This document shows positions 25,701 to 35,249 of a stretch of 64,000 nt of DNA, piece after piece; the stretch's first letter is position 1; each line of letters begins with the position of its first letter. The DNA is from Rhodocytophaga rosea (lineage in GTDB: Bacteria > Bacteroidota > Bacteroidia > Cytophagales > 172606-1). The stretch covers positions 4,358,501 through 4,422,500 of the forward strand of contig NZ_CP048222.1 of the NCBI RefSeq assembly GCF_010119975.1, given 5' to 3'. Under the pieces are notes generated by a model, which saw only the letters and a program-made list of their open reading frames with translations, was not told the DNA's origin and did no database searches. Both the position numbers and the translations under genes were made by a program.

Positions 25701-26215
25701 CAGGGTTTTTCCATTACAGTTCCGCACTTCTTACAGGTTCTCCGTTCGATAGAGTTGAAAAAATTATTCATAATAGGCGGCAGTTGTGTTACAATATCAG
25801 TTACTTCGGCAAATTCCTCATAGAGTTTATTGCCGCAATTTTCGCAAAACCACATAAATCCATCTATTTCTCCTTCCTTCCGGTAACGCTCCATCACCAG
25901 TCCGACAGAACCAGCGGTACGTCTGGGAGAATGGGGCACTTTCCCGGGCAACAGAAATATATCGCCAGCTTTCAGGGGAATATCTACTGGTTTGTCATCT
26001 TCAATAATTTTCAGCACAATTTCGCCTTCCAGCTGGTAATAAAATTCTTCCCCTTCATTGTAGTGATAGTCTTTGCGGGAATTTGGTCCGCCTACTACCA
26101 TCACAATAAAATCTTCGTTGCCTTTATATACCTGCTGGTTGCCTACAGGTGGCTTCAGCAAATGACGGTTTTCTTCTATCCAACGGGTAAAATTAAAGGG
26201 TCTCTGTATAGACAT
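25700..26215 (-). CDS. nbaC: 3-hydroxyanthranilate 3,4-dioxygenase
   Basis: The 171-residue cupin enzyme opens the ring of 3-hydroxyanthranilate, the step before quinolinate in the kynurenine route to NAD or in tryptophan breakdown. The iron ligands are His51, Glu57 (HYNEGEEFYYQ) and His95 (PGKVPHSP). The C-terminal rubredoxin-like metal site is present with Cys124, Cys127, Cys161 and Cys164 (CENC and CKKC), as in bacterial enzymes. The conserved GPNSRKDYH segment is present. No other kynurenine gene is in the window. The stop codon overlaps the start of the protease gene. Confidence 0.95.
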   Translation of the reverse strand: MSIQRPFNFTRWIEENRHLLKPPVGNQQVYKGNEDFIVMVVGGPNSRKDYHYNEGEEFYYQLEGEIVLKIIEDDKPVDIPLKAGDIFLLPGKVPHSPRRTAGSVGLVMERYRKEGEIDGFMWFCENCGNKLYEEFAEVTDIVTQLPPIMNNFFNSIERRTCKKCGTVMEKP

Positions 26216-26354
26216 AGGTTTGAGGTTTTGTTAGTATATGATTAAAATTTGTGATTTCAGTAGCAATTAAAACGAATACAGTGATTTGATGGTATACGTA
26301 GTAATGATAAATCCTTTGGCTTGAGTTCCCAGGTTTTATTCCTGTCAGGAAAAA

Positions 26355-27908
26355 TTATTTCAATGGAAAGGGTTCTACCATCATCACTTTTTCCTTATCT
26401 ATTACCACGGCTCCTTCTGGCAAGCCTTTGGGTTTACGGACGTATTTTTTAGGTGTATAAATTACCGGACAAAGGGTGTCGGTACGAAGTTTAGAGAAAT
26501 AAGCGGCTAGTCCGGCTGCTCTCTCAATGACTGGCTCTGGGAAATTTTTGCCAGCCTGGTATTTCACAATCACATGGGAACCAGTTACATCTTTGGCATG
26601 GAGCCATAAATCTTCTTTAAAGGCATATTTCTGGGTGAGCAGGTCATTGTTTTTGGCGTTTTTTCCAATCCAGATTTCGTATCCCATATATTCCGTTTTC
26701 TTGAATAACTGGTCTGGGGTGGGTTCGGCTTTTTCACTGCTGATGCCATGCATTTTCAGATAGGTACGGAGTTCTTTTAAGTGCTTGATTTCCTGGATGG
26801 CTTGTATATGAGTCAGGAGAGTTTGTAGTTCTTGCTCTTTGCTTTCGATAGCTTCCTGAATTTTGCCTACTTCTATCTTTTCATTTTTCGCTTTGCGGTA
26901 ATATACTTCTGCATTCCGCTGCGGACTCAGGTCTTTTTTGAGCTTAATAGTGATAGGCTGGTTGTGATAAAAATCCAGTAATTCCACTTTTTCAGCCCGG
27001 GCAGGTATCTGGTGCAAATTTGCCATCAGAATATTGGCTAGGTGTTCATTTTTAAAAGCATCCTCCAGTTGGGCAAGTTTATCATAGGTTTTGGCCAGGT
27101 AATTCTCCGTTTGTGCTTTTCTTTTGTTGAGCAGGCGGATGGCTTCTTCTTTTTCGGTGGCCAGCGTATGTACTTTCGCATACAAACTATAAAACAGATT
27201 AGCCGCCTCAATTGCACTTTTTGTGGTATGTACCACATGTTTAACAGGCAACAGCGAAAGTACCGGAACAACATCCGCCTGCGAGATATAAAAAACAGGA
27301 TTTTCCAATTGCACCAATATTTGCTGAATTATCTCCCACTTCTCTACTGGAGAGGCTTGCTGATATGCCGCAGTTTGAATGTATTGTAATACGGGTTTAC
27401 CAAATGTGGGGAATAATGCCTGTATCTGATAATTACTCGCTACAAATGCTTCAAAACTCTGGTCTAAGGGACGGTGTAATTGCTCAAACTTAATTTCGTA
27501 ATCGCCACCTAGTTTGTTGTGAAATAAGCTAACAGGTTCTTCTTTCTGAAAGAGAATAATGTTGGAGCGGTTGCCATGCATTTTGAACAGAAGCCGGAAC
27601 TCATTTTCAAAGTCCACCGAAAAACTGCGCTCATTGAGAAACTGCGTTACACCCTTTACAGGCAATCCAGTTAGTTCTTCAAATAACTCTACACTGTTTT
27701 TACGTGCACGCGCAAATGTTTCTGGGAAAACAAGGCAGGCAAAGCCAGGCGTAAGTACCGCTTTGCTATAAAACTCGGCTGAGCCATTTGTAAAACCTAT
27801 CACCAGTTCATCTTTTTCCTGGCTGAAGCAAGTCTCCAGTGTCCAGCCCTGGAGTGTTGACTGTAACTGTGCGGATAGTTGCCGGATATAGTAATAATTA
27901 TTATGCAC
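26355..27908 (-). CDS. NFACT-family protein (RqcH/fibronectin-binding-A-like)
   Basis: The 517-residue protein has the NFACT-N domain (start HNNYYYIRQLSAQL; DELVIGF), a central helix-hairpin-helix and long coiled coil (about 250-375), and a C-terminal NFACT-R RNA-binding domain (GYEIWIGKNAKNNDLLT, DLWLHAKDVTGSHVIVK). RqcH proteins bind split 50S subunits carrying stalled peptides and add alanine tails for degradation. The start codon is GTG (27906-27908); the following HNNYYxxRQL is the usual N-terminus in Bacteroidota, so the start is firm. The C-terminal NFACT-C domain is absent, as is normal in this phylum. Confidence 0.9.
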   Translation of the reverse strand: MHNNYYYIRQLSAQLQSTLQGWTLETCFSQEKDELVIGFTNGSAEFYSKAVLTPGFACLVFPETFARARKNSVELFEELTGLPVKGVTQFLNERSFSVDFENEFRLLFKMHGNRSNIILFQKEEPVSLFHNKLGGDYEIKFEQLHRPLDQSFEAFVASNYQIQALFPTFGKPVLQYIQTAAYQQASPVEKWEIIQQILVQLENPVFYISQADVVPVLSLLPVKHVVHTTKSAIEAANLFYSLYAKVHTLATEKEEAIRLLNKRKAQTENYLAKTYDKLAQLEDAFKNEHLANILMANLHQIPARAEKVELLDFYHNQPITIKLKKDLSPQRNAEVYYRKAKNEKIEVGKIQEAIESKEQELQTLLTHIQAIQEIKHLKELRTYLKMHGISSEKAEPTPDQLFKKTEYMGYEIWIGKNAKNNDLLTQKYAFKEDLWLHAKDVTGSHVIVKYQAGKNFPEPVIERAAGLAAYFSKLRTDTLCPVIYTPKKYVRKPKGLPEGAVVIDKEKVMMVEPFPLK

Positions 27909-27992
27909 GGAAAATGAATTACAGGTGGATAGATTTATGAAATGAATGCAGTTTCAATAAACTCTTTGACAGATAACAATCAAAGTTCAAAA

Positions 27993-28754
27993 CTACACTT
28001 CAAATTTTAATCCATCATATCCTAGGCGGATAAAAGGAGGCAGCTCTTTTTCGACTTCGGCATGTAGCCCCAGTTTGTGGCTGATGTGGGTAAGAAAGCC
28101 TTTTTCTGGCTGTAGTTCCTCTAGCAAGGCAACGGCTTGTGCCAGAGTAAAATGAGAAATATGGTCTTCTTTCTGGAGGGCATTGAGCACAATTACTTTC
28201 GAGCCCCGGATTTTTTGCAGTTCTTCTTCGGCAATAAAGTTGGCATCGGTAATATAAGTGAAATCGCCGATACGGAAGCCAAAAACCGGAAGGCGGTAAT
28301 GCAGCACTTCAACCGGAATTACTTCTATACCCTGTACATTAAACGGTTTATTTTCTATTACATTGATCTCTACCCTTGGAACACCAGGGTACTTAAAATC
28401 GGAGAAAATATAGTTAAACTCCCGTTTGAGCTGCTCAATTACCGTATCCCGGCCATAAATAGGCATGTCTTTTTTCAGCCGGAAATTATACGAGCGGATA
28501 TCATCCATGCCGGCCGTATGATCTTTGTGCTCATGGGTAAACAGCAGGGCATCCAGCGTTTTAATACGTTCCCGGAGTACCTGTTGCCGGAAATCAGGGC
28601 CAGAATCGATAATGAGACTGGTATCGCCGATTTGCAGATGAACCGAAACCCGGAGGCGCTTGTCACGAAAGTCCAGAGAACGACATACTTCGCATTCGCA
28701 GGCAATAACAGGAACACCTTGAGAAGTACCAGTACCCAGAAATGTAACCAGCAT
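27993..28754 (-). CDS. MBL-fold metal-dependent hydrolase (PhnP-like)
   Basis: The 253-residue metallo-beta-lactamase-fold protein carries the motif THEHKDHTAG (HxHxDH) plus later ligands at LHYRLP, TYITDANF and THISHKLG. The N-terminus GTGTSQGVPVIACECEVCRS has the zinc-type cysteines seen in PhnP-type phosphodiesterases. PhnP hydrolyses phosphoribosyl cyclic phosphate, but no phn gene is nearby, so the substrate may be another cyclic nucleotide or phosphoester. The ATG ends at 28754. Upstream at 28758-28777 lies a GAGTGAATGAG-type repeat like the arms at 9309-9435. Confidence 0.87.
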   Translation of the reverse strand: MLVTFLGTGTSQGVPVIACECEVCRSLDFRDKRLRVSVHLQIGDTSLIIDSGPDFRQQVLRERIKTLDALLFTHEHKDHTAGMDDIRSYNFRLKKDMPIYGRDTVIEQLKREFNYIFSDFKYPGVPRVEINVIENKPFNVQGIEVIPVEVLHYRLPVFGFRIGDFTYITDANFIAEEELQKIRGSKVIVLNALQKEDHISHFTLAQAVALLEELQPEKGFLTHISHKLGLHAEVEKELPPFIRLGYDGLKFEV

Positions 28755-28843
28755 AAAGAGTGAATGAGTAGATGAGTTAACAGTATAGGAGCCTTTAAGC
28801 TCCAGCTATTACAGCTTGATTTACGCTTTGAACTCAGGAACGT

Positions 28844-29113
28844 TTAACTTGTAAACTCAACAATTTCCAGATACAATTTTTTGTTTTTGTCACTAAAGCC
28901 AGACATATCTACCTGGATGCCTCGGAGCATCTCAATCAGACAATTGATCTTGCCTTCAGTGGTAAAATATCTATTCACAATCGCAATTCTGGTATCCTTC
29001 AGCAGACAATATCCGGCTTTGAAATTTCCTTTTTCATACCGCAACACATACCCGCATTCAGAAAATAATTCTTCCAGTTTGTTGAGGAATTGTGGTGTAT
29101 ATTTAATCTGCAT
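28844..29113 (-). CDS. Small conserved Bacteroidota protein, function unknown
   Basis: The 89-residue cytosolic protein starts MQIKYTPQFLNKLEELF and contains RYEKGNFKAGYCLLKDTRIAIVNRYF and KINCLIEML. I recognise this pattern from short conserved hypothetical proteins in Cytophagia and Flavobacteria, but no function is known to me. The start at the ATG ending at 29113 is preferred over 29137 because the KYTPQFL block normally begins the protein. It is the first of several minus-strand genes after the two-component system. Confidence 0.7.
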   Translation of the reverse strand: MQIKYTPQFLNKLEELFSECGYVLRYEKGNFKAGYCLLKDTRIAIVNRYFTTEGKINCLIEMLRGIQVDMSGFSDKNKKLYLEIVEFTS

Positions 29114-29294
29114 GCCGAAATCTAAATTCCTGATCAAAGGATAACCCGGATTAAAATCTGATTTAGATCCTTTATATAGTTATACCTGATATGGGTTATG
29201 TGCAAAATAAAAAATGATCTTCCTTACCTGCTATTGAAAATAAGCCTGAAGCAAATAATCAACTTGTGAGAGGAAAATCGCCTTGAAGCAGGAT

Positions 29295-29678
29295 TTAACT
29301 CTGGGCGGTCAGTTCTTTTACCACACTTACCAGCTTGTCAAAATCCAGGGGTTTTTGCAGATAGTCGGTGATACCGGCTTTCTTAAAATCTTCCATGGAA
29401 TAGTTTTTGGCATTTCCGGTAATAGCAACGATTGGAATATTGGCTTTGCTGGCATCTGGCAGAGCTCGTACCCGGCGGGCACACTCCATTCCATCCATTA
29501 CCGGCATGTTTATATCCATCAGGATGATATCAATATTTTCTTTCTCTAATGTTTTTAATACCTGCTCTCCGTTTTTTACAGCAGAAATTTCGAAATTCTG
29601 GAACTGTAAAATCTTTTTTGTCAGATTCTGTATCACGGAGCTATCCTCGGCGATCAGTACTTTTTTAGCTGCGGCCAT
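29295..29678 (-). CDS. Single-domain response regulator
   Basis: The 127-residue protein is a stand-alone receiver domain. The acidic pocket is Glu11/Asp12, the phospho-acceptor is Asp55 (ILMDINMPVMDG), and the switch Thr (VAITGN) and Lys (QKPLDF) are present. It has no output domain, so it acts as a phosphate carrier or by protein contact. It begins 3 bases after the stop of the 1537-residue hybrid kinase, hence they are co-transcribed and probably form one phosphorelay. Confidence 0.92.
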   Translation of the reverse strand: MAAAKKVLIAEDSSVIQNLTKKILQFQNFEISAVKNGEQVLKTLEKENIDIILMDINMPVMDGMECARRVRALPDASKANIPIVAITGNAKNYSMEDFKKAGITDYLQKPLDFDKLVSVVKELTAQS

Positions 29679-29681
29679 GTG

Positions 29682-32600
29682 TTAGTCTGTTATGAAATTT
29701 TTATACTCTTGTTGAAATTCAACAAATAACTCTTGCAACAATTGCAAATCTGTGTTCAAATCAATGAATTCCTTGTTTTTGAGTTTGCCCTCCGACAATT
29801 TAGCCTGATTGGCAATCCGATCGGCGCCAATCGTGCCTGCACTGCCTTTGAGCGTGTGCAAATTACTTAAAATTTTAGTCTGGTCATTGGCATTTAAAAA
29901 GATATTCAGCTCGTGCAAAAGTTCGCCGGTTTCATTCTCAAAATCTTCGAAAACGCTGGCTACTAGATCTGCCCCACCAAATTTTTTCAACTGCGCTACA
30001 ATTTCAGCATTGATTACCGGAATCTTAGTAACTGCCGCTTTCTGTTCAACAGGTTTCTGCAGCTTATCAGGTTTGATGGTAACGGCTTTTACTACTTTCT
30101 CCTGTTTCTTTGATTTAGACACTGTTGCTTTTTTCCTGGCTGGCTCAAACCATTCTTTTACTTTGGCAATTAAAGTATTAGCCCGGATAGGTTTGGGAAT
30201 ATAGTCGTCCATGCCCTGGCTCATAAACCGTTCCCGGTCTTCCTTCATCGAGTAGGCCGTCATGGCAATAATAGGTGGAAGCTTAGGAATCCCTAAATTC
30301 TTTATTTGCCTGGTCGCTTCAATCCCATCCATATCCGGCATTTGTATATCCATAAAGATGAGGTCATACATTTGCTTGTCCGGGTCTGCATAGGTTTCCT
30401 GCACTCTTTCTATTGCTTCCTGTCCGGTACTGGCTACTTCCAGCTTACACCCGGATTTAATGAGTATTTCGCTGGCCACTTTCTGATTTACTATATTATC
30501 ATCGGTAATGAGAATATAGGGAGCCGCTTTTTTGAACTGGTCTCCGGCCTTAAAATCAAAGTTTTCGGCAGGTGCATTCACTGGACTTGTATTGGTTTCT
30601 TTGGCTTCAAAGGTAAACCAGAATGTACTTCCGCGTTCTGGGGCAGAAGTTACGCCTATTTCTCCATTCATCATCCGGCACAGTTCCTTAGCAATGGAAA
30701 GACCTAAACCGGTTCCGGCATACGATTTTGAAGAAGAATTGTCTACCTGGCTGAATGTATTAAACAGCAGTGACAAATTTTCCGCGGCAATGCCAATTCC
30801 GGTATCACTTACATTTACCTTGAATTTCTTCACCTTGCCTTTGCTCTGAACCAGCGATACATGCAGGCGGATGTCGCCTCCTTCCGTGAATTTGATGGCA
30901 TTCGATGTCAGGTTAGATAATATCTGCAAGAGCCTGGTTTCGTCGGCTATGATATATTTGGGAATTTCAGGCTCTATAAAATAATGAAGCTGATTGCGTT
31001 TGGAATTTGCCTGTTGCGAGAATAATGCATATAATTTTTCAATCGTCAGTTCCAGTGACATAGGTGCTTTGTGTAGCTCCATTTTACCGGCCTCAATTTT
31101 GGAAAGATCCAGAATATCGTTGAGAATGTGCAACAGGGTTTCTGATGATTTTTTCACCGTTTGCACATATTCCTGTTGTTTAGGCTGCAAATGTGTATCG
31201 CTCAGCAGGTCTATCATGCCAATAATGCCATTCATCGGCGTACGGATCTCGTGGCTCATATTGGCCAGAAAGCTTTCCTTCACCTTCAGCGATTTTTCGG
31301 CCACTTCCTTGGCTTTGAGTAGTTCTTCCGAAGATTTTTTGAGTTCCGTAATGTCCCTGGCTACTCCTTCAATCTCTACCGGTTGTCCATCTTTATCATA
31401 TACCAGGCGCATATTCAGGATAAATTGCAATACAGCGCCACTCTTGGTCTGGAAGCTGGCTTCCAGGTTTTTTACGCTGCCGAATCGGAGCAGATCCCGT
31501 AATACATGCCGGCTTTTGGTAACATCAGTAAAGAAATGGGTGATTTTTTTGTTGATGATTTCGAAAGGCCGGAAACCACTCACTTCATAGGCGGAAGGGC
31601 TGATCATCAGAATACGGCCAGTCAGGTCAGAACGGTAGTAAATATCCTGGAAAGATTCGAAAATATCCCGGAATTTCTCTTCACTTTCCATCAGAGCAAT
31701 TTCAGCCTGCTTTTTATGGGTAATGTCGTGGGCAATACCGGAAACTTCTTCAATGGTGCCATCCTGCAGGAAAATGGGGTTGAGGTAGATTTCGCGCCAT
31801 ACGCTTTTACCATCCCGGTCATCCATTAATGCCTCAAAATATTGTGGACTTCCCCGGAAGGAGGCTTCATACTTACGTTCCCACAGCGAAAATTGCTCAT
31901 CATTCATTAGTTGGGTTCGCACCCGGTCGGCATTAGATAAAAGCTGTGGTTTCATGCCATACTGTCCTTCAATGGCATCCGCATAATTCCGGTTGAATGA
32001 AGTCAGGTGCATTTTCCGGTTGATAGACCACATCAGGTGGGTTCCACTCTCAAAAATTGCATTCAGCCTGGCTGTTTGTTTCTGGAGTTTATCTTCGTTC
32101 TGTTTCCGTTCAATAGCAAGTGCGATCTGGCCGGAAATAAAGTCGAGTAATTCCAGATCGCGTATGGTATAGGTAGTGCGGCTTTTGTAGCATTTTACTG
32201 CGATAATTCCAATGATGCGGTTCTCAATTTTCAGCGGAACGCCCAGCCATACTTTGGGAATAGCGCCAAAAATCTCCAGGTTGTTTTCCTGAATAAGCTG
32301 CTGAATTTGCTCTTCGTACAAAAACAAAGGCTCATTATAAAACATAGCGTACTCCGTTAAACCTTTTCCCACACGACGCTGGGTCATGCGGATTTCTCCT
32401 TGCAAATCTTCGTCTACATAATAGGGAAAATGCAGATAGTTTTTTTCCTGGTTATAGAGGGTAATATAAAAGTTCTTCACCTCGATTACCTTGCCCAGTT
32501 CCTTGTGGATATTATAATACAGATTTTCCAGGTTATCGCTTTTTACGGTGAGGTTGGCAATGCTGTAATATAAGTTCTGTGCTTTTTCTGCCCTGATTTT

Positions 32601-34295
32601 ATCGGTAGTATCATACAGAATACAGCGGAAAGCGGTAGGACGGCCATCTTCATACTTACAGCTCACACTACCGGCCAGGTGAATACTTTTTCCTTCCTTG
32701 CTCACAAACACCGTCTGGAATTTAAACAGCTTTTCTCCTTTCACAATCCGCCTGAACATGCGCAGGGTAGATTTTCCATAATCCGGATGCACGATGTCTT
32801 TAAGGTTCATGGTTTCAATCTCGCTGTTTTTGTATCCCAGCTTTTCCTTCCAGGCTTTGTTTACAAACAGAATATCGCCCCGCATGGAAATAATCTGGAT
32901 CAGGTCGTTGGCATTATCAAACAGGTCTTGTAGCTGCGCCTGGTTCCGGATAAGCGTTTCGGCTACTTTTCTTTTATCAGTAATGTCTTCGCCAATCCTG
33001 GTAATACCGGTAATTTCTCCCTCCTGACTATTGAGCAATACTGAACTGAACTGAATAAAGCGCACTTTGCCATCCCTGGTGAGCATGCTACGTTCCACAT
33101 TTTCAAAAAAACCTCCGTTCTTTAAGGCTCTCGCAAATTCCTCCCGGCGAATTTCCCTTTCATAAGCAGGTACAAAAAAATCAAAAAAGTTTTTTCCTAT
33201 CACTTCTTCCCTGGTGAAGCCGGTAGCATTAAGCAAATAGGTATTACAAAAAGAGATAGTGCCGTCTTTTTCAACCCGTAACGCTACTAAATTTACTTCC
33301 TCCAGTGCCTTATGAAACGTTTCATCTGCATTGCGGAGTGCTTCTTCCCTTTGTTTTTCCTCTTCAGCCAGCTTGCGTTCGGTAATATCTATGGCAGAAA
33401 AAATATACCCTTTAAACCGGTCTTCTGCGTCATAGTGAGGCGTACCATTATCCAGTATCCAGCGGTAAGTACCATCTTTGCGTTTGAGCCGGTAGGTGAC
33501 CTCAATATTCTTTTTCTTTCTGAATGCAGCTGCTAACGTATCGCTTACCATGGCTGCATCATCTGGCTGTACCTGAGAAAGCCACCCCATATCCCGCTCT
33601 TTTTTTAAGGTACGCCCGGTAAATTGCAGCCATTGTTTGCTGAAATAATAGAACCGGTTATGTTCATCGGTCATACGCAGCAATACCGGGGCATGATTGG
33701 CCAGGGTACGGAAGCGGGACTCACTTTCACGGATGGTTTTCTCTGCTAATCTTCGATCTGAAATATCTTTTCCATAAGTGATAATTACTTCTTCTCCCCG
33801 GTACATTCCTTTTTTAAAAATGATTTCCCTTGCCAGCAACTGTCCGGAAGGAGTTTTTCCTTCCCATTCCAGTTTAACTGATTTTTCCTGCCAGGCTTCT
33901 TCCAGAAAGGCAGAAAGTTTATCAAGCCGGTAATCGTATTTTTTACAAAAAACATCCGCCTGTAAACCAACTAGCTCGTGTTTGGTTGCCTGATAGACCT
34001 GTAAAGCACTCTCATTTACGTCGAGTATATATCCGTTCCTACTGAAAATAAAGATAGCATCGGTGCTGGCATTAAAAATAGCCCGGTAATTCTGGTCGTA
34101 TTCCTGCGACTCATTTTTCACCCAGCTTCTGTCGGTAGTATGCTGTGCAGAATTATAATCGGTGAGGGAAGATACAGGTATGGCTTCTGCCAGCTCTGGC
34201 TGGTCTACAGGTTGTTGTATGCTGGCAAGCTGCTGCCTGAGCCGCTCTATCTCCTCAATCAACTGTGCCTTATTTTTATATACTAACGATTGCAT
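29682..34295 (-). CDS. Multi-PAS/GAF hybrid histidine kinase with HPt domain
   Basis: The 1537-residue soluble protein has a short coiled coil (1-30) followed by several PAS domains at about 75-185, 195-315, 325-445 and 450-570. A GAF domain lies at about 585-735, then two more PAS domains at 745-870 and 880-990. HisKA has the acceptor His1015 (NMSHEIRTPMNG), and a HATPase_c domain follows (LLFNTFSQVDNSSSKSY; GTGLGLSIAKEL). A receiver domain has Asp1316 (IFMDIQMPDMDG). An HPt domain has His1480 (HTLKGSAG). The His-Asp-His chain feeds the separate receiver encoded downstream. No membrane segment is seen, so it senses cytosolic signals, with PAS/GAF ligands unknown. A 9-bp inverted repeat lies upstream. 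Confidence 0.95.
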   Translation of the reverse strand: MQSLVYKNKAQLIEEIERLRQQLASIQQPVDQPELAEAIPVSSLTDYNSAQHTTDRSWVKNESQEYDQNYRAIFNASTDAIFIFSRNGYILDVNESALQVYQATKHELVGLQADVFCKKYDYRLDKLSAFLEEAWQEKSVKLEWEGKTPSGQLLAREIIFKKGMYRGEEVIITYGKDISDRRLAEKTIRESESRFRTLANHAPVLLRMTDEHNRFYYFSKQWLQFTGRTLKKERDMGWLSQVQPDDAAMVSDTLAAAFRKKKNIEVTYRLKRKDGTYRWILDNGTPHYDAEDRFKGYIFSAIDITERKLAEEEKQREEALRNADETFHKALEEVNLVALRVEKDGTISFCNTYLLNATGFTREEVIGKNFFDFFVPAYEREIRREEFARALKNGGFFENVERSMLTRDGKVRFIQFSSVLLNSQEGEITGITRIGEDITDKRKVAETLIRNQAQLQDLFDNANDLIQIISMRGDILFVNKAWKEKLGYKNSEIETMNLKDIVHPDYGKSTLRMFRRIVKGEKLFKFQTVFVSKEGKSIHLAGSVSCKYEDGRPTAFRCILYDTTDKIRAEKAQNLYYSIANLTVKSDNLENLYYNIHKELGKVIEVKNFYITLYNQEKNYLHFPYYVDEDLQGEIRMTQRRVGKGLTEYAMFYNEPLFLYEEQIQQLIQENNLEIFGAIPKVWLGVPLKIENRIIGIIAVKCYKSRTTYTIRDLELLDFISGQIALAIERKQNEDKLQKQTARLNAIFESGTHLMWSINRKMHLTSFNRNYADAIEGQYGMKPQLLSNADRVRTQLMNDEQFSLWERKYEASFRGSPQYFEALMDDRDGKSVWREIYLNPIFLQDGTIEEVSGIAHDITHKKQAEIALMESEEKFRDIFESFQDIYYRSDLTGRILMISPSAYEVSGFRPFEIINKKITHFFTDVTKSRHVLRDLLRFGSVKNLEASFQTKSGAVLQFILNMRLVYDKDGQPVEIEGVARDITELKKSSEELLKAKEVAEKSLKVKESFLANMSHEIRTPMNGIIGMIDLLSDTHLQPKQQEYVQTVKKSSETLLHILNDILDLSKIEAGKMELHKAPMSLELTIEKLYALFSQQANSKRNQLHYFIEPEIPKYIIADETRLLQILSNLTSNAIKFTEGGDIRLHVSLVQSKGKVKKFKVNVSDTGIGIAAENLSLLFNTFSQVDNSSSKSYAGTGLGLSIAKELCRMMNGEIGVTSAPERGSTFWFTFEAKETNTSPVNAPAENFDFKAGDQFKKAAPYILITDDNIVNQKVASEILIKSGCKLEVASTGQEAIERVQETYADPDKQMYDLIFMDIQMPDMDGIEATRQIKNLGIPKLPPIIAMTAYSMKEDRERFMSQGMDDYIPKPIRANTLIAKVKEWFEPARKKATVSKSKKQEKVVKAVTIKPDKLQKPVEQKAAVTKIPVINAEIVAQLKKFGGADLVASVFEDFENETGELLHELNIFLNANDQTKILSNLHTLKGSAGTIGADRIANQAKLSEGKLKNKEFIDLNTDLQLLQELFVEFQQEYKNFITD

Positions 34296-34550
34296 GTCAA
34301 AAGGATAATGAAAAATTAATCTTACAAATCCTTGTCAGAAAGCTTGTGCAATAAGCCTTCATAGAATAGCTTACTTCTGACAAAATTATATCTATACTAC
34401 TTGATTTCAGGTAAAATAACAATAATTTTTAAAACTTAGTGCGGCATTCAGCAAAAGGCGTTACTGGTATAAAATCGGTTGCTGTAATCTGATTTTTACA
34501 TATGGTGGATTGCGAACTGTTATTTATATTGCACTAAAACCATTACTTAT

Positions 34551-34970
34551 ATGAAAAAACAAATCATCAACGTTGGCATATGTCTGGTGTTAGCGTTTAC
34601 TACTCTGCATTGTGCTAAAAAAACAACCACTAGCCAGGCTTCCACTACAGACCAAAGCCAGACTTCTACCTCCGCTGCTTCCAGTTCTACGTCTGCATCA
34701 ACTGAGGCAGCTGATCTAAATGTCTATGCAGGTAAATACAAAATGCAATCCGACCAGGTGGGTATGATTACTATTACTGTAGAAAATAACAAAATCTATG
34801 GAGAAGCAGAGGGGCAGCCTAAAACTGAGATAAAACCGGAGGGAAGGGATTCTTTCAATGTGCCAGATTTTAATGCCAAGGTAATATTCAGCCGGGATAG
34901 TAATCAGAAGGTGAGTGGCCTTACTTTATACATCAATGGAGGGGAAGTAAGTGGGGATAAAGTTGAGTAA
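34551..34970 (+). CDS. Small lipoprotein with Ser/Thr-rich linker
   Basis: The 139-residue protein has a lipoprotein signal (lipobox TLHC, Cys21). A low-complexity stretch of Thr, Ser and Ala (about 24-52) follows as a flexible linker, then a small beta domain of about 85 residues (LNVYAGKYKMQSDQ, VTVENNKIYGEAEGQPK). This domain resembles the DUF3471-type beta domain seen after penicillin-binding-like serine hydrolases. It is monocistronic, with a strong terminator 30 bases after the stop. The function is unknown. Confidence 0.7.
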   Translation: MKKQIINVGICLVLAFTTLHCAKKTTTSQASTTDQSQTSTSAASSSTSASTEAADLNVYAGKYKMQSDQVGMITITVENNKIYGEAEGQPKTEIKPEGRDSFNVPDFNAKVIFSRDSNQKVSGLTLYINGGEVSGDKVE

Positions 34971-35001
34971 AAGATATAGAGAATTTGAGTATACCTAATG
35001 T

Positions 35002-35036
35002 AAAAAGACAGAAGAGATATTATCTTCTGTCTTTTT
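35002..35036 (+). terminator. Terminator of the small lipoprotein gene
   Basis: A 14-bp perfect stem (AAAAAGACAGAAGA / TCTTCTGTCTTTTT) with a 7-nt loop and a T run lies 30 bases after the stop at 34970. Confidence 0.88.
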
Positions 35037-35249
35037 TATGCCATTTCTTATTGCACAAGATTTAGTGCCGGATATAAAAATTAGGATGTTTAATAAAACT
35101 AATGTTGTAAGCAGAGACGGATGTAAAAGCGGTGATTGGCAATTACATGATTTTTATTTCAGTATTAGCATTGCGAGTAGTTTTGTCATAGTACAAACTC
35201 TTTGCAAAAGATGGTCTAAGTAAAGTAGTTTCTCAAAACAGAAGGTGTT

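Noticed and set aside
35038-35223. Plus-strand frame of 61 codons after the small lipoprotein gene
   Set aside because: It starts inside the T run of a terminator, has no homology that I recognise, and has an unlikely composition.
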